DNA from: an uncultured Pelagibacteraceae bacterium | GTDB taxonomy: Bacteria > Pseudomonadota > Alphaproteobacteria > Pelagibacterales > Pelagibacteraceae | Length of the DNA stretch: 64,000 bases | Assembly: GCA_902604305.1 (NCBI GenBank) | Contig: CACKXS010000004.1 | Location: forward strand, 1-64,000 | Direction of reading: 5' to 3' | Part shown: positions 31,382-41,103 of the stretch, piece after piece | Numbering within the stretch: position 1 is the stretch's first letter | Layout of the letters: every line of letters begins with the position of its first letter | Notes under the pieces: generated by a model | Databases searched by the model: none | What the model was told of the DNA's origin: nothing | What the model saw: only the letters and a program-made list of their open reading frames with translations | Made by a program: the position numbers and the translations under genes

Positions 31382-31798
31382 ATGGTTAAAATCTCTAAAA
31401 CTTATATTCCAAAAGAAAAAGAAAAATATATGTGTGCAAAGCACTTGGCTTTTTTCAAACAAAAATTAACTGATTGGAAAGCAGATTTAGTAAAAACAAA
31501 TAACGATGCGTTATATAATAGTTCTATGGATGATAATAGTACTTCTGCTGATATCGTAGATCAGGCTAGCTCTTATACAGAAAAAAATGTTGAGATGAGA
31601 GCTATTAATAGACAAATTAAATTAATTTCAAAAATAAACTCAGCTTTAACAAGAATAAAGGATGGAACTTATGGTTTCTGTCAAGAAACTGGAGAGCCAA
31701 TTGGTTTAAAAAGATTGATGGCGAGACCTGTTGCAACACTTTCAATTGCCGCACAAGAAAAACATGAAAAAGAAGAAAAAGTATTTGCTGACGACTAA
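31382..31798 (+). CDS. dksA: RNA polymerase-binding protein DksA (zinc-finger cysteines mostly replaced)
   Basis: ORF; DGTYGFCQETGEPIGLKRLMARPVATLSIAAQEKHE. Confidence 0.9.
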   Translation: MVKISKTYIPKEKEKYMCAKHLAFFKQKLTDWKADLVKTNNDALYNSSMDDNSTSADIVDQASSYTEKNVEMRAINRQIKLISKINSALTRIKDGTYGFCQETGEPIGLKRLMARPVATLSIAAQEKHEKEEKVFADD

Positions 31799-32421
31799 GG
31801 CTTAGGAATTATTTCTCCTTTTTTCATAAAGTTATAACCTTTAATGACTGCCTCTCTTTCAGCTATTTCTAAATACCATCTTGAAAGATTTTTATAATTT
31901 TTTAAACCTATATCATGCCACTCATGTCTGGCTATCCATGGCCAAGTTGCAATATCAGCAATGGTATACTTTTCTCCTGCTAAATATTTTGATTTTGCCA
32001 ATCTTTCATCTAAATCTGAATAGAGTGTCTTAGTAATTTTGAAATATCTTTCTTCTCCAAATTCACTTTTGCCTGGATTGTAATGATGAAACTGGTGATG
32101 TTGACCAATCATTGGTCCAATCAACCCCATTTGTGCCATTAACCATTGGTTAATGATTAATCTTTCATTTTGATCATAAAATTTATTACTTTTTTCACCA
32201 AGATAAATAAGTATAGCTCCAGACTCAAATACAGTCTTTTTATTATCATGATCAATTATTGTAGGAATTTTACTAAAAGGACTTATGATTCTAAATTCTG
32301 GTTTAAATTGATCACCTTTGGAGAGATCAACTTTTGTTACTTTGTACTCAAAATTAATCTCCTCGAGCATAATACTAATTTTTTTTCCGTTTGGTGTATC
32401 TGCAGAAAATAATTCAATCAC
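31795..32421 (-). CDS. glutathione S-transferase family protein (YfcG-like)
   Basis: ORF; TPNGKKISIMLEE, ESGAILIYLGEKS, YTIADIATWPWIARHEW. Confidence 0.88.
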   Translation of the reverse strand: MIELFSADTPNGKKISIMLEEINFEYKVTKVDLSKGDQFKPEFRIISPFSKIPTIIDHDNKKTVFESGAILIYLGEKSNKFYDQNERLIINQWLMAQMGLIGPMIGQHHQFHHYNPGKSEFGEERYFKITKTLYSDLDERLAKSKYLAGEKYTIADIATWPWIARHEWHDIGLKNYKNLSRWYLEIAEREAVIKGYNFMKKGEIIPKP

Positions 32422-33434
32422 TCTTTAATACCAAGTCTATCTTTAATAGATTTTGAAGAAGTGGTAAATTCAAACCTATATTTTTCATTTGGCCTCGCCA
32501 ATTTAAAACATGCTCTGGCTGCTAGCGCCCCTTCATGGAAGCCCGACAAAATAAGTTTTAATTTTCCAGGATAAGTACATATATCTCCAACAGCATAAAT
32601 TCCGCTCTGATTAGTTTCAAATTTTTCTGTATCAACACTAATTGTTTTTTTATCAATATTTAAACCCCAATTAGCTATTGGTCCAAGTTGCATGATTAAT
32701 CCAAAAAAGCCCAAAACATAATCTGTTTTTATATTTTTAATCTCTTTATTATCGTGTTCTATTTCAATGCTTTCCAAATTATCTTTACCTTTAGCATTTT
32801 TTATTTGGTATTTTGTAAATAAGTTTATTTTTCCACTTTTAACCAAATCATTCATTTTTTCTACAGTTGCTTGCGCTCCTCTAAACTCATCTCGTCTATG
32901 AATTAAATTTACTTTTGAATTTTTTGATAATTCTATTGCCCAATCAAGAGCACTATCACCACCCCCAAATATAGATACAATTTTTCCTTTAAAAATAGAC
33001 TTATCTTTTATTGAGTAAAATATGGATTTATTTTCAAATTTTTCACATTCTTTAGGGCTAAATTTTCTTGGCTCAAAAGAACCAACTCCTCCGGCTATTA
33101 TTATGTTTGGTGTGCTAAATTCTGTTCCTTTATTTGTTTTTACTTCCCAATTTTCTTTATTTTTTTTTACTTCTTCTACTCTTTCGCTTAAATGAAATTT
33201 AATATCAAAAGGTTTCAATTGGTTAATTAAATTATTTGTTAATTCTTCTCCTGTGCATTCAGGAATTGCAGGAATATCATAGATTGGCTTATCCGGGTAA
33301 AGTTCAATACATTGTCCTCCGATCTTATCAAGGTTATCAACTATTTCACAACTTAGACCAATTAATTTTAATTGATGTGCTGTAAATAAACCTGTTGGAC
33401 CTGCTCCAATTATTAATGCGTCCGTTTTAATCAT
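32418..33434 (-). CDS. thioredoxin-reductase-like ferredoxin--NADP+ reductase
   Basis: ORF; GAGPTGLFTAHQLKLIGL, GGQCIELYPDKPIYDIPAIPECTGEEL, SIFGGGDSALDWAIEL, GIYAVGDICTYPGKLKLILSGFHEGA; no CxxC thioredoxin-reductase active site. Confidence 0.9.
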   Translation of the reverse strand: MIKTDALIIGAGPTGLFTAHQLKLIGLSCEIVDNLDKIGGQCIELYPDKPIYDIPAIPECTGEELTNNLINQLKPFDIKFHLSERVEEVKKNKENWEVKTNKGTEFSTPNIIIAGGVGSFEPRKFSPKECEKFENKSIFYSIKDKSIFKGKIVSIFGGGDSALDWAIELSKNSKVNLIHRRDEFRGAQATVEKMNDLVKSGKINLFTKYQIKNAKGKDNLESIEIEHDNKEIKNIKTDYVLGFFGLIMQLGPIANWGLNIDKKTISVDTEKFETNQSGIYAVGDICTYPGKLKLILSGFHEGALAARACFKLARPNEKYRFEFTTSSKSIKDRLGIKE

Positions 33435-33754
33435 TAAACTTGTTTTTCTGGAAGATTAACAACTAATCCTTCAAGTTGATCTGTAACCATTAGTTGGCAA
33501 CTTAATCTACTATTTTTTTTTGGTTCAAATGCCATATCAAGCATATCTTCTTCCCCATCTTCTTTTTTTGGTAATTTATTAAACCATTCTTCTTTGACAT
33601 AAACGTGGCAAGTGGCACATGCCATTGACCCTCCACAATCAGCATCTATTCCAGGTATGTTATTTTGTACAGCGCCTTCCATTACGCTTAAACCATTTGC
33701 AATTTCTATCGTATGAGATTTTCCGTCATGTTCTATGTAGGTAATCTTTGGCAT
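33434..33754 (-). CDS. 2Fe-2S ferredoxin (adrenodoxin type)
   Basis: [14 protein letters not shown]...[17 protein letters not shown]...; the longer ORF start at 33802 would begin inside a terminator hairpin, so the internal ATG at 33754 is preferred. Confidence 0.9.
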   Translation of the reverse strand: MPKITYIEHDGKSHTIEIANGLSVMEGAVQNNIPGIDADCGGSMACATCHVYVKEEWFNKLPKKEDGEEDMLDMAFEPKKNSRLSCQLMVTDQLEGLVVNLPEKQV

Positions 33755-33779
33755 TAATTTATATATAAGGATAAAAAAA

Positions 33780-33814
33780 AATAGGGCAAGTATGTAAAAC
33801 ATACTCGCCCTATT
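33780..33814 (-). terminator. intrinsic terminator downstream of proteorhodopsin
   Basis: AATAGGGC-A-AGTATG / loop TAAAA / CATACT-C-GCCCTATT. On the minus strand the single mismatch becomes G.U, giving a 15-bp stem followed by a T-run (complement of the A-run ending at 33779). Confidence 0.9.
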
Positions 33815-33831
33815 AAATATTACTTAGATAT

Positions 33832-34599
33832 TTACTTTCTTGCGCCTTGTCCACTCATTGCAGCAGCCCAGATAATTAGACCAAATGCAATTTTGTTGAT
33901 AAAGTCAGCTAAGTTGTAAATCACGTTTAGTGACTCAGCATCTACTCCACCTGTTAGGTAACCAAATACGTAACCTAATGGGTAAATAGCCCAACCTACA
34001 GTAACTATCATTCTTAATGCGCTGAAAGCAGTTGAAAGTGCTTTGTTACCACTTTTCGCTGCAGCTTTTCCAGCTTCACCAGAGAAGATTTCATATAATA
34101 CATAAATCCATCCAGCCATACCAATGATAAAGCCAAGCATAGCATTAATGTATCCTGCTTCTCCTAGGTAACCACCTACAAGCATTACTGTTGAACCAAT
34201 TAACAGTCTCCAGAATATGCCTGATGGCACTTTTCTAACAGCTGCTAAGATTAAGTAAAACTCTACCATCTGTAATGGCACAGTGATTAACCAATCAATA
34301 TATCTATAAACAGTTGGTGAATCTCCAGTTTGAACCCATACACCTCTCATGTACATGTAGTGAATGAATGCAATACCAGTGATTAAACCTGCTACTGTTA
34401 CTGATGTTCTCCAGCCTGCAGCTACCGAACCTCTCTCCATAAAGAAGAAGGCTGTAGCAGCTAACATACCCATTGAAATTACCCAAAACGAAATTCCAAC
34501 AAAGTCATCAGAAGCCAATAGAACTGTCTCTGCGTTTGCTGCACCTGAAAAGCCCAAAAGAGCTAAAGCTGCAAGAGCAAACAATTTAAGTTTTTTCAT
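33832..34599 (-). CDS. proteorhodopsin (blue-type, light-driven proton pump)
   Basis: ORF; RYIDWLITVPLQMVEFYLILAA with the equivalents of D97, Q105 and E108; retinal Lys in FINKIAFGLIIW. Confidence 0.97.
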   Translation of the reverse strand: MKKLKLFALAALALLGFSGAANAETVLLASDDFVGISFWVISMGMLAATAFFFMERGSVAAGWRTSVTVAGLITGIAFIHYMYMRGVWVQTGDSPTVYRYIDWLITVPLQMVEFYLILAAVRKVPSGIFWRLLIGSTVMLVGGYLGEAGYINAMLGFIIGMAGWIYVLYEIFSGEAGKAAAKSGNKALSTAFSALRMIVTVGWAIYPLGYVFGYLTGGVDAESLNVIYNLADFINKIAFGLIIWAAAMSGQGARK

Positions 34600-34707
34600 A
34601 AAAAACTCCCTCTCAGTTGTTTTTTTTTTAGTTTAAATTTAAACCATGAGCCTATCCGCAATAGACCCAAAGCATGGTGCTAAATAACAAATTAATTTAG
34701 GTAATAG

Positions 34708-34725
34708 AAGAGTTTTTTTACTCTT
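34708..34725. repeat. inverted repeat AAGAGT-TTTTTT-ACTCTT between proteorhodopsin and prpE
   Basis: Perfect 6-bp arms with a 6-nt T loop in a divergent promoter region. Confidence 0.6.
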
Positions 34726-34813
34726 ATTTGTATTGATTTTATTAACTTTTTAAAATTAAATACAACTTAAGACTTAAATTTTGAACAAAAAACAAATCAA
34801 AATAAAAAATAAA

Positions 34814-36709
34814 ATGAATCCAGATTTTGAAAAAATTTATAAAAAATCAATAAAAAACCCAGAAGAATTTTGGAAAGAAGTTGCTGATGATATGTTCTGG
34901 TTTAAAAAACCTTCAAAGATATTAAATAAATCTAACCCACCATTCTACAAATGGTATGAAGACGGTGTTACGAACACTTGTTATAACGCTTTAGATTTCC
35001 ACATTGATAATGGAAGAGGAGAAAGAACTGCTTTAATCTATGATAGTCCTATAACTGGTAATAAAAAAAAATTTTCCTATAAAGAATTAACAGAAAAAGT
35101 TTCGAAATTTGCTGGAGCATTACTAAACCAAGGAGTAAAAAAAGGAGATAGAGTTATAATTTATATGCCTATGATTCCTGAAGCAGTTGTTGGTATGCTC
35201 GCTTGTGGAAGAATTGGCGCAATTCATTCGGTGGTATTTGGTGGTTTTGCTTCAAATGAATTAGCGAGTAGAATAGATGATAGCAAAGCAAAAGTTTTGC
35301 TTACAGCCTCTTGCGGATTTGAGCCAGGAAGAATAGTTCAATACAAGCCTCTTGTTGATGAAGCTATAAAATTAGCATCTCACAAAATTGAAAAACTAAT
35401 ACTATTTCAAAGACCAGATAATGAAGTAAAATTATATTCTCCAAATGAAATTAGCTGGGAAGAAGCATTATCGAATGCAAAGAATGTTGATTGTGTTGAA
35501 ATGAATGCAAATGAGTTTGCATATATTTTATACACATCAGGAACAACTGGAATTCCAAAAGGGATTGTAAGAGATATTGGTGGTCACATTGCTGCTCTTA
35601 AGTGGACTATGAAAAATATTTATAACATTGATCAAGATGATGTTTGGTGGTCAGCCAGTGATATCGGATGGATTGTTGGTCATTCTTATATTGTATATGC
35701 ACCATTGTTTAAAGGTTGCACAACAGTCTTATTTGAAGGTAAACCAGTTGGAACACCAGACGCAGGAGCTTTTTGGAAAATTATTTCTGACTATAGGGTA
35801 AAATCATTATTTACAGCACCTACTGCATTTAGAGCAATCAAAAAAGAGGATCCTGAAGGTAAATTTTTTTCTAAGTATGATTTAAGTTCATTTGAAAGTT
35901 TATTTCTAGCAGGAGAAAGAGCTGACCCAGATACTATCAAATGGGCAGAGTCACTTTTAAAAGTTCCTGTAATTGATCATTGGTGGCAAACTGAAACTAG
36001 TTGGGCAATAAGTTCAAATTGTACTGGCATTGAAATGATGAAAATAAAATACGGGTCAGCCTGCAAAGCAGTACCTGGCTATGATGTTAAAGTTATTAAA
36101 CCAGATCAGACTTTAGCTAAGCCAAATGAAATGGGAGATATCGTTGTTAAACTCCCTTTGCCTCCTGGAACTTTCCCAACTTTATGGAATGCTGATGAAA
36201 GATACAAAAAAACATATATGAAAAATTATGAAGGATACTATCAAACTTATGATGCAGGCCATATTGATGATGATGGGTATATTTGGATTATGTCTAGAAC
36301 TGATGACATAATTAATGTTGCAGGTCATAGACTTTCAACTGGTGCAATAGAAGAGGTTTTGTCAGAACATCAATCAGTTGCTGAATGTGCAGTTATTGGT
36401 ATTACAGATAAATTAAAAGGACAATTACCAATTGGTTTAATAGCTCTTAAAGCAGGAGTTCAAAAAGATAATGAAACAATATCAAAAGAATGTATTCAAA
36501 TGGTTCGAGACAAAGTTGGTCCCGTTGCAGCCTTTAAAACAACTATTGTTGTAAAAAGATTGCCAAAAACACGCTCTGGAAAAATTTTAAGAGGAACTGT
36601 TAGAAAAATTGCTGATAAAGAAGAATATAAAATGCCAGCAACAATAGATGATCCAGCGATTTTAGATGAAATAAAACAAGATTTAATAAAAAATAATATT
36701 TTAAAATAA
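34814..36709 (+). CDS. prpE: propionyl-CoA synthetase-like acyl-CoA ligase (ORF track has a TTG start at 34781)
   Basis: ORF; YTSGTTGIPKGIVRDIGGH, WWSASDIGWIVGHSYIVYAPLFKG, DHWWQTETSW, KTRSGKILRGTVRKI. Confidence 0.88.
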   Translation: MNPDFEKIYKKSIKNPEEFWKEVADDMFWFKKPSKILNKSNPPFYKWYEDGVTNTCYNALDFHIDNGRGERTALIYDSPITGNKKKFSYKELTEKVSKFAGALLNQGVKKGDRVIIYMPMIPEAVVGMLACGRIGAIHSVVFGGFASNELASRIDDSKAKVLLTASCGFEPGRIVQYKPLVDEAIKLASHKIEKLILFQRPDNEVKLYSPNEISWEEALSNAKNVDCVEMNANEFAYILYTSGTTGIPKGIVRDIGGHIAALKWTMKNIYNIDQDDVWWSASDIGWIVGHSYIVYAPLFKGCTTVLFEGKPVGTPDAGAFWKIISDYRVKSLFTAPTAFRAIKKEDPEGKFFSKYDLSSFESLFLAGERADPDTIKWAESLLKVPVIDHWWQTETSWAISSNCTGIEMMKIKYGSACKAVPGYDVKVIKPDQTLAKPNEMGDIVVKLPLPPGTFPTLWNADERYKKTYMKNYEGYYQTYDAGHIDDDGYIWIMSRTDDIINVAGHRLSTGAIEEVLSEHQSVAECAVIGITDKLKGQLPIGLIALKAGVQKDNETISKECIQMVRDKVGPVAAFKTTIVVKRLPKTRSGKILRGTVRKIADKEEYKMPATIDDPAILDEIKQDLIKNNILK

Positions 36710-37041
36710 TGACAAAAGCTTACTTTTTTATGTTTATTGCAATTTTTTGTGAAGTTGCGGGTACTTTACTTCTTCCTTCTACTCAAAATTTCACAAAAAT
36801 AGCCCCAACAGTTATAGCTGCTACTTGTTATTTATCAGCTTTATATTGTCTTACTCATGTATTACATAAAATTCCCATTGCTATTGTTTATGCAACTTGG
36901 AGTGGATTAGGAATATTTACAATTGCAATATTCGGATACTTCTTTTTTAAACAAAGTCTTAGTTGGCAAGCAGTTTTAGGATTATTTTTTATAGTTGTTG
37001 GTGTTGTTTTAGTTAATAGTTTTTCTTCAAGAGTTATTTAA
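36709..37041 (+). CDS. SMR family multidrug efflux protein (EmrE-like)
   Basis: ORF 110 aa, 4 TM; FIAIFCEVAGTLLLPSTQNFTK, IPIAIVYATWSGLGIF. Confidence 0.9.
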   Translation: MTKAYFFMFIAIFCEVAGTLLLPSTQNFTKIAPTVIAATCYLSALYCLTHVLHKIPIAIVYATWSGLGIFTIAIFGYFFFKQSLSWQAVLGLFFIVVGVVLVNSFSSRVI

Positions 37042-38341
37042 ATTTCATTGGTGTTCCATCCGGTTCTCCAATTATCTTTCCATCTTTCATTTTAATTTTA
37101 CCATTAATTATTGTTGCAATAGGAGTTCCTTTAAATTTATATCCATCAAAAGGAGACCAGCCACATTTGCTCTCAATATTTTCATTTTTAATCTCAATTA
37201 TTTTATTCATATCAACAATTGTGAAGTCCGCATCATATCCTTCTTTTATAAATCCTTTATTTTTAATACCAAAAATCTTAACTGGATTTTCACAAACAAG
37301 GTTCATCAACTGATTTAAAGATAATTTTCCATCATTTATATGATTAAGCATAACAGGAATAAGAGTTTGTACTCCTGGCATACCAGATGGTGAGTTGGGA
37401 TATTCTTTTTCTTTATTTACTTTTAAATGTGGAGCATGGTCTGATCCAATTGTATCATTTAAATTATTTTTAACCGCATACCATAACCTATCATAATGAG
37501 ATTTATCTCTTAAAGGAGGGTTCATTTGAGCATAGGTTCCAAGTTTATCATAACAATCAGGAGCATAAATTGTTAAATGCTGAGGGGTAATCTCGAATGT
37601 AATATTGCCTTTATGTTGTGATAAAAAATCAATTTCTTCTTTTGTCGTTATATGAAGAACATGAGCTTTTTTGCTATATTTTTCCGCAATTCTGACAATT
37701 CGTCTAGTAGAAGACATTGCACACTCAACACTTCTCCAAATAGGATGGGAGTGCACATCTCCATTTTTAATTAATTTTTTGTTAATATTTAAAATCGCTT
37801 CATCTTCAGAGTGAACAGCTACAACTTTTGAACTATTTTTAAACACTATGTCTATATCATTTTCATCGGCAACTAAAAGATTGCCAGTTGAAGATCCTGC
37901 AAAAAGTTTAATACCACAACATCCTTCTAGATTTTTTAAATCAGCTAATTCACTCGCATTATCAGCTGTTGCGCCAAAATAAAAAGCGTAATTGCAATAC
38001 ATCCTATTTTTAGCCAGGTCTAATTTTCTCTGAAATTCAGTCTTAGTCGATGTTGGTGGATTAGTATTTGGCATCTCAAACACACTAGTAATTCCTCCAA
38101 CGATTGCCGCTCTACTTCCAGAATGTAGATCTTCTGTATCGGTTGATCCAGGTTCTCTAAAATGGGTTTGCGTATCTATACATCCAGGTAAAACAGTTTG
38201 TCCTTCTGCATTTACTATATCTTTTGCTTCGTCTGAAATTTGACCAATCTGTTGAATTTTTCCATCTTTAATAGCAACATCAACATTTTTTAGTTCACCA
38301 TTTATGTAACATTGTCCATTTCTTATTATTAGATCTAACAT
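37034..38341 (-). CDS. dihydroorotase (class I amidohydrolase)
   Basis: ORF; VLPGCIDTQTHFREPGSTDTEDLHSGSRAAIVGG, GSDHAPH, SPSGMPGVQT. Confidence 0.9.
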   Translation of the reverse strand: MLDLIIRNGQCYINGELKNVDVAIKDGKIQQIGQISDEAKDIVNAEGQTVLPGCIDTQTHFREPGSTDTEDLHSGSRAAIVGGITSVFEMPNTNPPTSTKTEFQRKLDLAKNRMYCNYAFYFGATADNASELADLKNLEGCCGIKLFAGSSTGNLLVADENDIDIVFKNSSKVVAVHSEDEAILNINKKLIKNGDVHSHPIWRSVECAMSSTRRIVRIAEKYSKKAHVLHITTKEEIDFLSQHKGNITFEITPQHLTIYAPDCYDKLGTYAQMNPPLRDKSHYDRLWYAVKNNLNDTIGSDHAPHLKVNKEKEYPNSPSGMPGVQTLIPVMLNHINDGKLSLNQLMNLVCENPVKIFGIKNKGFIKEGYDADFTIVDMNKIIEIKNENIESKCGWSPFDGYKFKGTPIATIINGKIKMKDGKIIGEPDGTPMKFK

Positions 38342-38384
38342 TTTTCAGAAAAGTAACTATATTATAAATGGCTTACTTTCAATT

Positions 38385-39269
38385 ATGAATAAAAAAAAAG
38401 TTTATATATTAGAAGATCGAGGAGTATTATTTATCCAAGGTAAAGATACGAGAGAATTTTTACAGAATTTAATAACTAATGATATTGATAAAGTTAATGA
38501 AACTAGTAGTTGCTTTGCTTCTCTTTTAACACCTCAAGGAAAATATCTTTTTGATTTTTTAATTATTAAGCATAAAAATGGATATTTGCTAGATTGTGAA
38601 AAATTACAAATTGAAAATCTTTATAATCAATTAGATCTATACAGGCTTAGATCTAAAGTTGAAATACTTAATCTAAGTAACGAATTCGTGGTAGCTGCAT
38701 TAAGCAATGAAAGATTTTTAGAGTTTGAAAGTGCTAAAAACCTACCTGGGTTCACAATCAAATATAGAGAAGATCCTATATTTTTAGACCCAAGAAAAAA
38801 AGAATTAGGTGCAAGAATTGTTGTTAATTTGGAAAAACTATATTTATCTTTAAAAAAATTAGATTTAAGTACTTCAAATATTGATGAATACTATAAGTTT
38901 AGTCATGAAATTGGAATTGCTCAAAAAAATACTGATCAACTGAAGAACAAAATATTTGGTATAGAGTGCAACTTTGAAGAATTAAATGGTATTGATTTTA
39001 AAAAAGGTTGTTACGTTGGACAAGAAAATACAGCAAGAATTAAATTAAAAAATAAACTATCGAAAAGACTGTTACCAATACAATTAATTAAAGGTGAGCT
39101 AAAAGATGAGATTATTAAATATAATGATTATGAGATTGGCAAAGTTTTAATAAAAAATAAATTTCCTTTTGCTTTGATCAAATATTTAAATGAAAACTTT
39201 AATGAAAAAAATGAATTTAATTGTGGTAATGCAAAAATAAAAATTATCAAACCTAGTTGGATTAAATAA
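38385..39269 (+). CDS. ygfZ: YgfZ/GcvT-domain folate-binding protein (IbaG/Fe-S repair type)
   Basis: ORF; GKDTREFLQNLITNDI, SLLTPQGKYLFDFLI, KGCYVGQENTARI. Confidence 0.9.
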   Translation: MNKKKVYILEDRGVLFIQGKDTREFLQNLITNDIDKVNETSSCFASLLTPQGKYLFDFLIIKHKNGYLLDCEKLQIENLYNQLDLYRLRSKVEILNLSNEFVVAALSNERFLEFESAKNLPGFTIKYREDPIFLDPRKKELGARIVVNLEKLYLSLKKLDLSTSNIDEYYKFSHEIGIAQKNTDQLKNKIFGIECNFEELNGIDFKKGCYVGQENTARIKLKNKLSKRLLPIQLIKGELKDEIIKYNDYEIGKVLIKNKFPFALIKYLNENFNEKNEFNCGNAKIKIIKPSWIK

Positions 39270-39276
39270 ATTTAAT

Positions 39277-39645
39277 TTATAAAAATTTACTTAAATCAGG
39301 TTTAAAATAATTTGGACCTTTCATAACTTTTCCAGATTCGTTATAAATTGGTTTTCCGTCAGAACCTAATTTACTCATATTCGATTCTTGTACTTCTTTA
39401 AAACATTTGTCTAAATTTATTCCAAATGCATGGCCAGCTCCATATGCAACATATAAAATATCTGTTAAAGCATCCGCTACCTCCAAAATATCATTGTCCT
39501 TAATTGCTTTTTTCAATTCTTCTAGTTCCTCATTGATTAAGCTTATTCTAAGCTCATTTATTTTATCATTGCTAAGTTCAGCTTTTGTTTTAACTTCTTG
39601 TCCAAATGTTTTCATGAAGACACCTACTTTTTCAAAATTTGTCAT
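39277..39645 (-). CDS. nucleoside triphosphate pyrophosphohydrolase (MazG/PRA-PH-like)
   Basis: ORF; LINEELEELKKAIKDNDILEVADALTDILYVAYG (ExxE...ExxD pattern). Confidence 0.82.
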   Translation of the reverse strand: MTNFEKVGVFMKTFGQEVKTKAELSNDKINELRISLINEELEELKKAIKDNDILEVADALTDILYVAYGAGHAFGINLDKCFKEVQESNMSKLGSDGKPIYNESGKVMKGPNYFKPDLSKFL

Positions 39646-39714
39646 ATTGCTCCTATTTGATTCTTGCGAAACTTAATGTATAAGAAATATGGCATTACAT
39701 TCAAAATCTAAATT

Positions 39715-41103
39715 ATGAAAAATAGAAAAGAATATGACAGTATTGGTCAAATTAATGTGCCTGTGGATAAGTATTGGGGCGCATCCACACAAAGATCAAG
39801 CAAATATTTTGATATTGGAGATTTTTTAGTTAGACCAATAGTAATTAAATCAATCGCAATAATTAAAAAAGCTGCGGCAATCGTAAATGCAAAAAATGGT
39901 GATTTAGATAAAAAAATAAGCAAAACAATTATTAAAGCATCAAATGAAGTTATTTCTGGAAAATTAATTAATCATTTTCCCCTAAAGGTATGGCAAACAG
40001 GCTCGGGAACTCAAACAAATATGAACGTTAATGAAGTTATTGCTAATAGAGCTATTGAAATTTTAGGTGGGAAAAAGGGATCTAAAAAACCAGTCCATCC
40101 AAATGACCATGTAAATAAATCTCAATCAACTAACGATGTTTTTCCTACTGCAATGCATATGGCAATAGCAATAACAGCAACTGAAAAATTAATTCCAAGT
40201 CTAAAATTACTTAATTTGCAATTAAAGAAAAAATCAAAAGAATTTAAAAAAATTGTTAAAGTTGGCAGAACTCATTTACAAGATGCTACACCTTTAACTT
40301 TAGGTCAAGAATTTTCTGGTTATCATTTCCAATTAACAAAATGTATTGAAAGAATAAAAAATGCTCTTCAAGAGATATATTTTTTAGCACAAGGTGGTAC
40401 TGCTGTGGGAACTGGTCTAAACACGAGGAAAGGTTTTGACAAAAAAATAGTTTCTGAGATAAAAAAAATTACAAAACTTCCTTTTAAACCCTCTCCAAAC
40501 AAATTTGCTTCATTAGCAGCTCACGATGCTATAGTTAATTTTTCTGGAACAATGAATACAACTGCAGTTTGTTTGATGAAAGTTGCAAATGATATCCGAT
40601 TCCTAGGATCAGGACCTAGAGCTGGATACGGAGAACTTATTTTACCAGAAAACGAACCAGGCTCTTCTATTATGCCTGGAAAAGTTAATCCAACTCAATG
40701 TGAAGCTGTAACTATGGTATGCGTGAAAGTAATTGGAAACCACAATGGAATAACCATGGCAGGGTCTCACGGTCATTTCGAATTAAATGTTTTTAAACCA
40801 TTAATTATTCATAATATTTTGCAATCAATTCATATAATGTCAGACTCAGCGAAGAGCTTTGGGAAATATTGTGTTTCTGGGCTAAAGGCTGACAAAAAAA
40901 GAATTAAAGAATTATTAGATAATTCACTAATGTTAGTAACAGCTTTGGCTCCACATGTTGGATACGATAACGCAGCAAAAATTGCAAAAAGAGCTTTAAA
41001 GAATAAAACAACATTAAAAAAAGAAGCTTTAAAATCAGGATTAATCAGTGAAAAAGATTATAATAGAATAGTGGATCCAAAAAAAATGACTAGTCCAACT
41101 TAA
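39715..41103 (+). CDS. fumC: class II fumarate hydratase
   Basis: [61 protein letters not shown]. Confidence 0.97.
   Translation: MKNRKEYDSIGQINVPVDKYWGASTQRSSKYFDIGDFLVRPIVIKSIAIIKKAAAIVNAKNGDLDKKISKTIIKASNEVISGKLINHFPLKVWQTGSGTQTNMNVNEVIANRAIEILGGKKGSKKPVHPNDHVNKSQSTNDVFPTAMHMAIAITATEKLIPSLKLLNLQLKKKSKEFKKIVKVGRTHLQDATPLTLGQEFSGYHFQLTKCIERIKNALQEIYFLAQGGTAVGTGLNTRKGFDKKIVSEIKKITKLPFKPSPNKFASLAAHDAIVNFSGTMNTTAVCLMKVANDIRFLGSGPRAGYGELILPENEPGSSIMPGKVNPTQCEAVTMVCVKVIGNHNGITMAGSHGHFELNVFKPLIIHNILQSIHIMSDSAKSFGKYCVSGLKADKKRIKELLDNSLMLVTALAPHVGYDNAAKIAKRALKNKTTLKKEALKSGLISEKDYNRIVDPKKMTSPT

Noticed and set aside
39762-39770. DnaA-box-like TGTGGATAA
   Set aside because: Single site inside fumC coding sequence (PVDKYW); shows that an isolated 9-mer can occur by chance, so I do not call an origin here or at 18611.
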